Assembly: GCA_012845835.1 (NCBI GenBank) | Contig: JABAKD010000027.1 | Coordinates: forward strand, 9,818,790 to 9,882,789 | Direction: 5' to 3' | Length of the DNA stretch: 64,000 nucleotides | DNA from: Undaria pinnatifida | Lineage: Eukaryota; Sar; Phaeophyceae; Laminariales; Alariaceae | Part shown: positions 63,130 through 64,000 of the stretch, in pieces | Numbering within the stretch: position 1 is the first letter of the stretch | How the letters are laid out: every line of letters starts with the position of its first letter | Program-made: the position numbers and the translations under genes | Notes under the pieces: generated by a model | Databases searched by the model: none | What the model saw: the letters and a program-made list of their open reading frames with translations, nothing else | Told to the model about the DNA's origin: nothing

Positions 63130-64000
63130 CACCGCGGGCTGTTTTTTTTTTCTCTTGGAGCGGCGTCGATCAGGCTGCCTTTAGAATTGCGCCGCTCCAC
63201 GTCGGCCAATCGCTCGCTGAGACTGCTGTCAGCGCGAACGATTGCGGCGTCAAGCACGCCGCCTTTTGGGTCGTATGGCACCGCGGACTGTTTTTATTAT
63301 TTTTCTCTTAGAGCGGCGTCGATCACGCTGCCTTTTTGAATCGTGCCGCTGCACGTCGGCCAATCGCTCGCTGAGATTGCTGCTAGCGCGAACGATTGCG
63401 GGGTCAAGCGCGCCGCCGTTTGGGTTTGCCCTCGCGGCGTGTCGGCCCATCGATTTCTGAGACTGCTGGAGCGCGAGCCAATGCGGCGCGGATCACGCCG
63501 TTTTTTGAATAGCGCAGCCGCGTGTCGACCAATCGATGGCTGAGACTGCTGGAGTGCGAGCCAATGGGGCGTCGAGCCCGTCATCTTTTGGATTTCCGTC
63601 GCCGCGTGTCGGCTAACAGGTTGCTTGGACTGCTGGAGCGCGAGCTAGCGTGAGCCAATGAAAAATGGTTCCGCGGTCGTAAGACCGACGAACGACTGTG
63701 CTGGACGTACTGGTTTTGTCGCGGTAGACGGGTGCGGCGAATGGGAGAAATGGTTACCGGCAAATGGTTTCCACACCCCGGGGGGGGCGATATGGTGCAT
63801 TATGGCTCTCAAATTGTTACCCTGCTTTGGTGATGTACTGTTTAAGGGTATAGTCAGGCGGGAGGCGGCAGGAGATGCATCATGCTGTGGTGCCTCACTG
63901 GTGTGTTGATATAGTCGGGCGGCAGGTGCTCCAAGGCGCATCATGGGATACACTAGTTTAATGGTGCTGTCGGGCGGGAACAGCAACAAGGCGCACCATG
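63130..64000. repeat. Tandem repeats at the right edge
   Basis: 63140-63660 has four to five degenerate units of GCGGCGTCGATCACGCTGCC..TTT..GCCGC.CGTCGGCCAATCGCTCGCTGAGACTGCTG type, several with CCAAT (63205, 63359, 63474, 63531, 63561). 63760-64000 has units ending GGCGGGAGGCGG..GATGCATCATG or GGCGCATCATG, about 75 bp each, running off the right edge. No gene is supported. Confidence 0.75.

Overview
This is a eukaryotic nuclear window, most likely from a stramenopile and probably a brown alga (inference). Genes are intron-rich, on both strands, and separated or interrupted by long repeat-filled stretches. One predicted protein has a heterokont-type plastid leader (hydrophobic signal, then Ala-Gln-Ala before Phe-Phe). 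I see no bacterial, viral or organellar operon structure. The sequence is rich in microsatellites, homopolymer C/G runs, degraded LINE retrotransposons, MITEs and very large palindromes.

Six protein genes can be supported by reading across introns. (1) A NECAP-like 5' exon on the minus strand (4076-4718). (2) Divergent from it, a NifU_N plus HEAT-repeat protein resembling bacterial conserved virulence factor C (CvfC), on the plus strand in four exons (4936-10539), with a predicted plastid leader. (3) Uracil phosphoribosyltransferase on the minus strand in six exons (26536 down to 16796). (4) NF-YC, the histone-fold subunit of the CCAAT-binding factor, on the plus strand in eight exons (31892-36542). 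(5) A RAD51 paralogue closest to XRCC3 on the minus strand in eight exons (49686 down to 40300). (6) A protein with the EDR2 C-terminal (DUF1336) domain on the plus strand in four exons (55472-63129). Three unassigned candidate exons lie between genes 3 and 4.

Layout: 1-2430 is an imperfect (GTAT)n tract running off the left edge. 2.4-4.1 kb is mostly unassigned. 4.1-10.5 kb holds the NECAP/CvfC-like head-to-head pair, and intron 1 of the latter carries a 2.4-kb foldback element with a 9-bp target duplication. 10.5-16.8 kb is intergenic and repeat-rich. 16.8-26.5 kb is the UPRT gene, whose 6-kb intron 1 contains a 1.3-kb near-palindrome, LINE remnants and HSE-like tandem arrays. 26.5-31.9 kb is intergenic with candidate exons. 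31.9-36.5 kb is NF-YC, followed by a tandem array whose units carry inverted CCAAT boxes. 40.3-49.7 kb is the XRCC3-like gene, with minisatellites, MITEs and an antisense LINE in its introns. 49.7-55.5 kb has no gene I can support. 55.5-63.1 kb is the EDR2_C gene with TE-filled introns. The right edge is tandem repeats.

The genes do not form one pathway: nucleotide salvage, transcription, homologous recombination, vesicle coat and lipid-binding-type functions sit next to each other by ordinary eukaryotic synteny. The most unusual material is the repeat biology: two intronic giant hairpins, a repeat family that shares its C-tailed 3' end with a LINE, and CCAAT-bearing tandem arrays near the NF-YC gene. 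All exon joins were made by eye from reading frame, splice consensus and remembered family conservation. No alignment or search was run.
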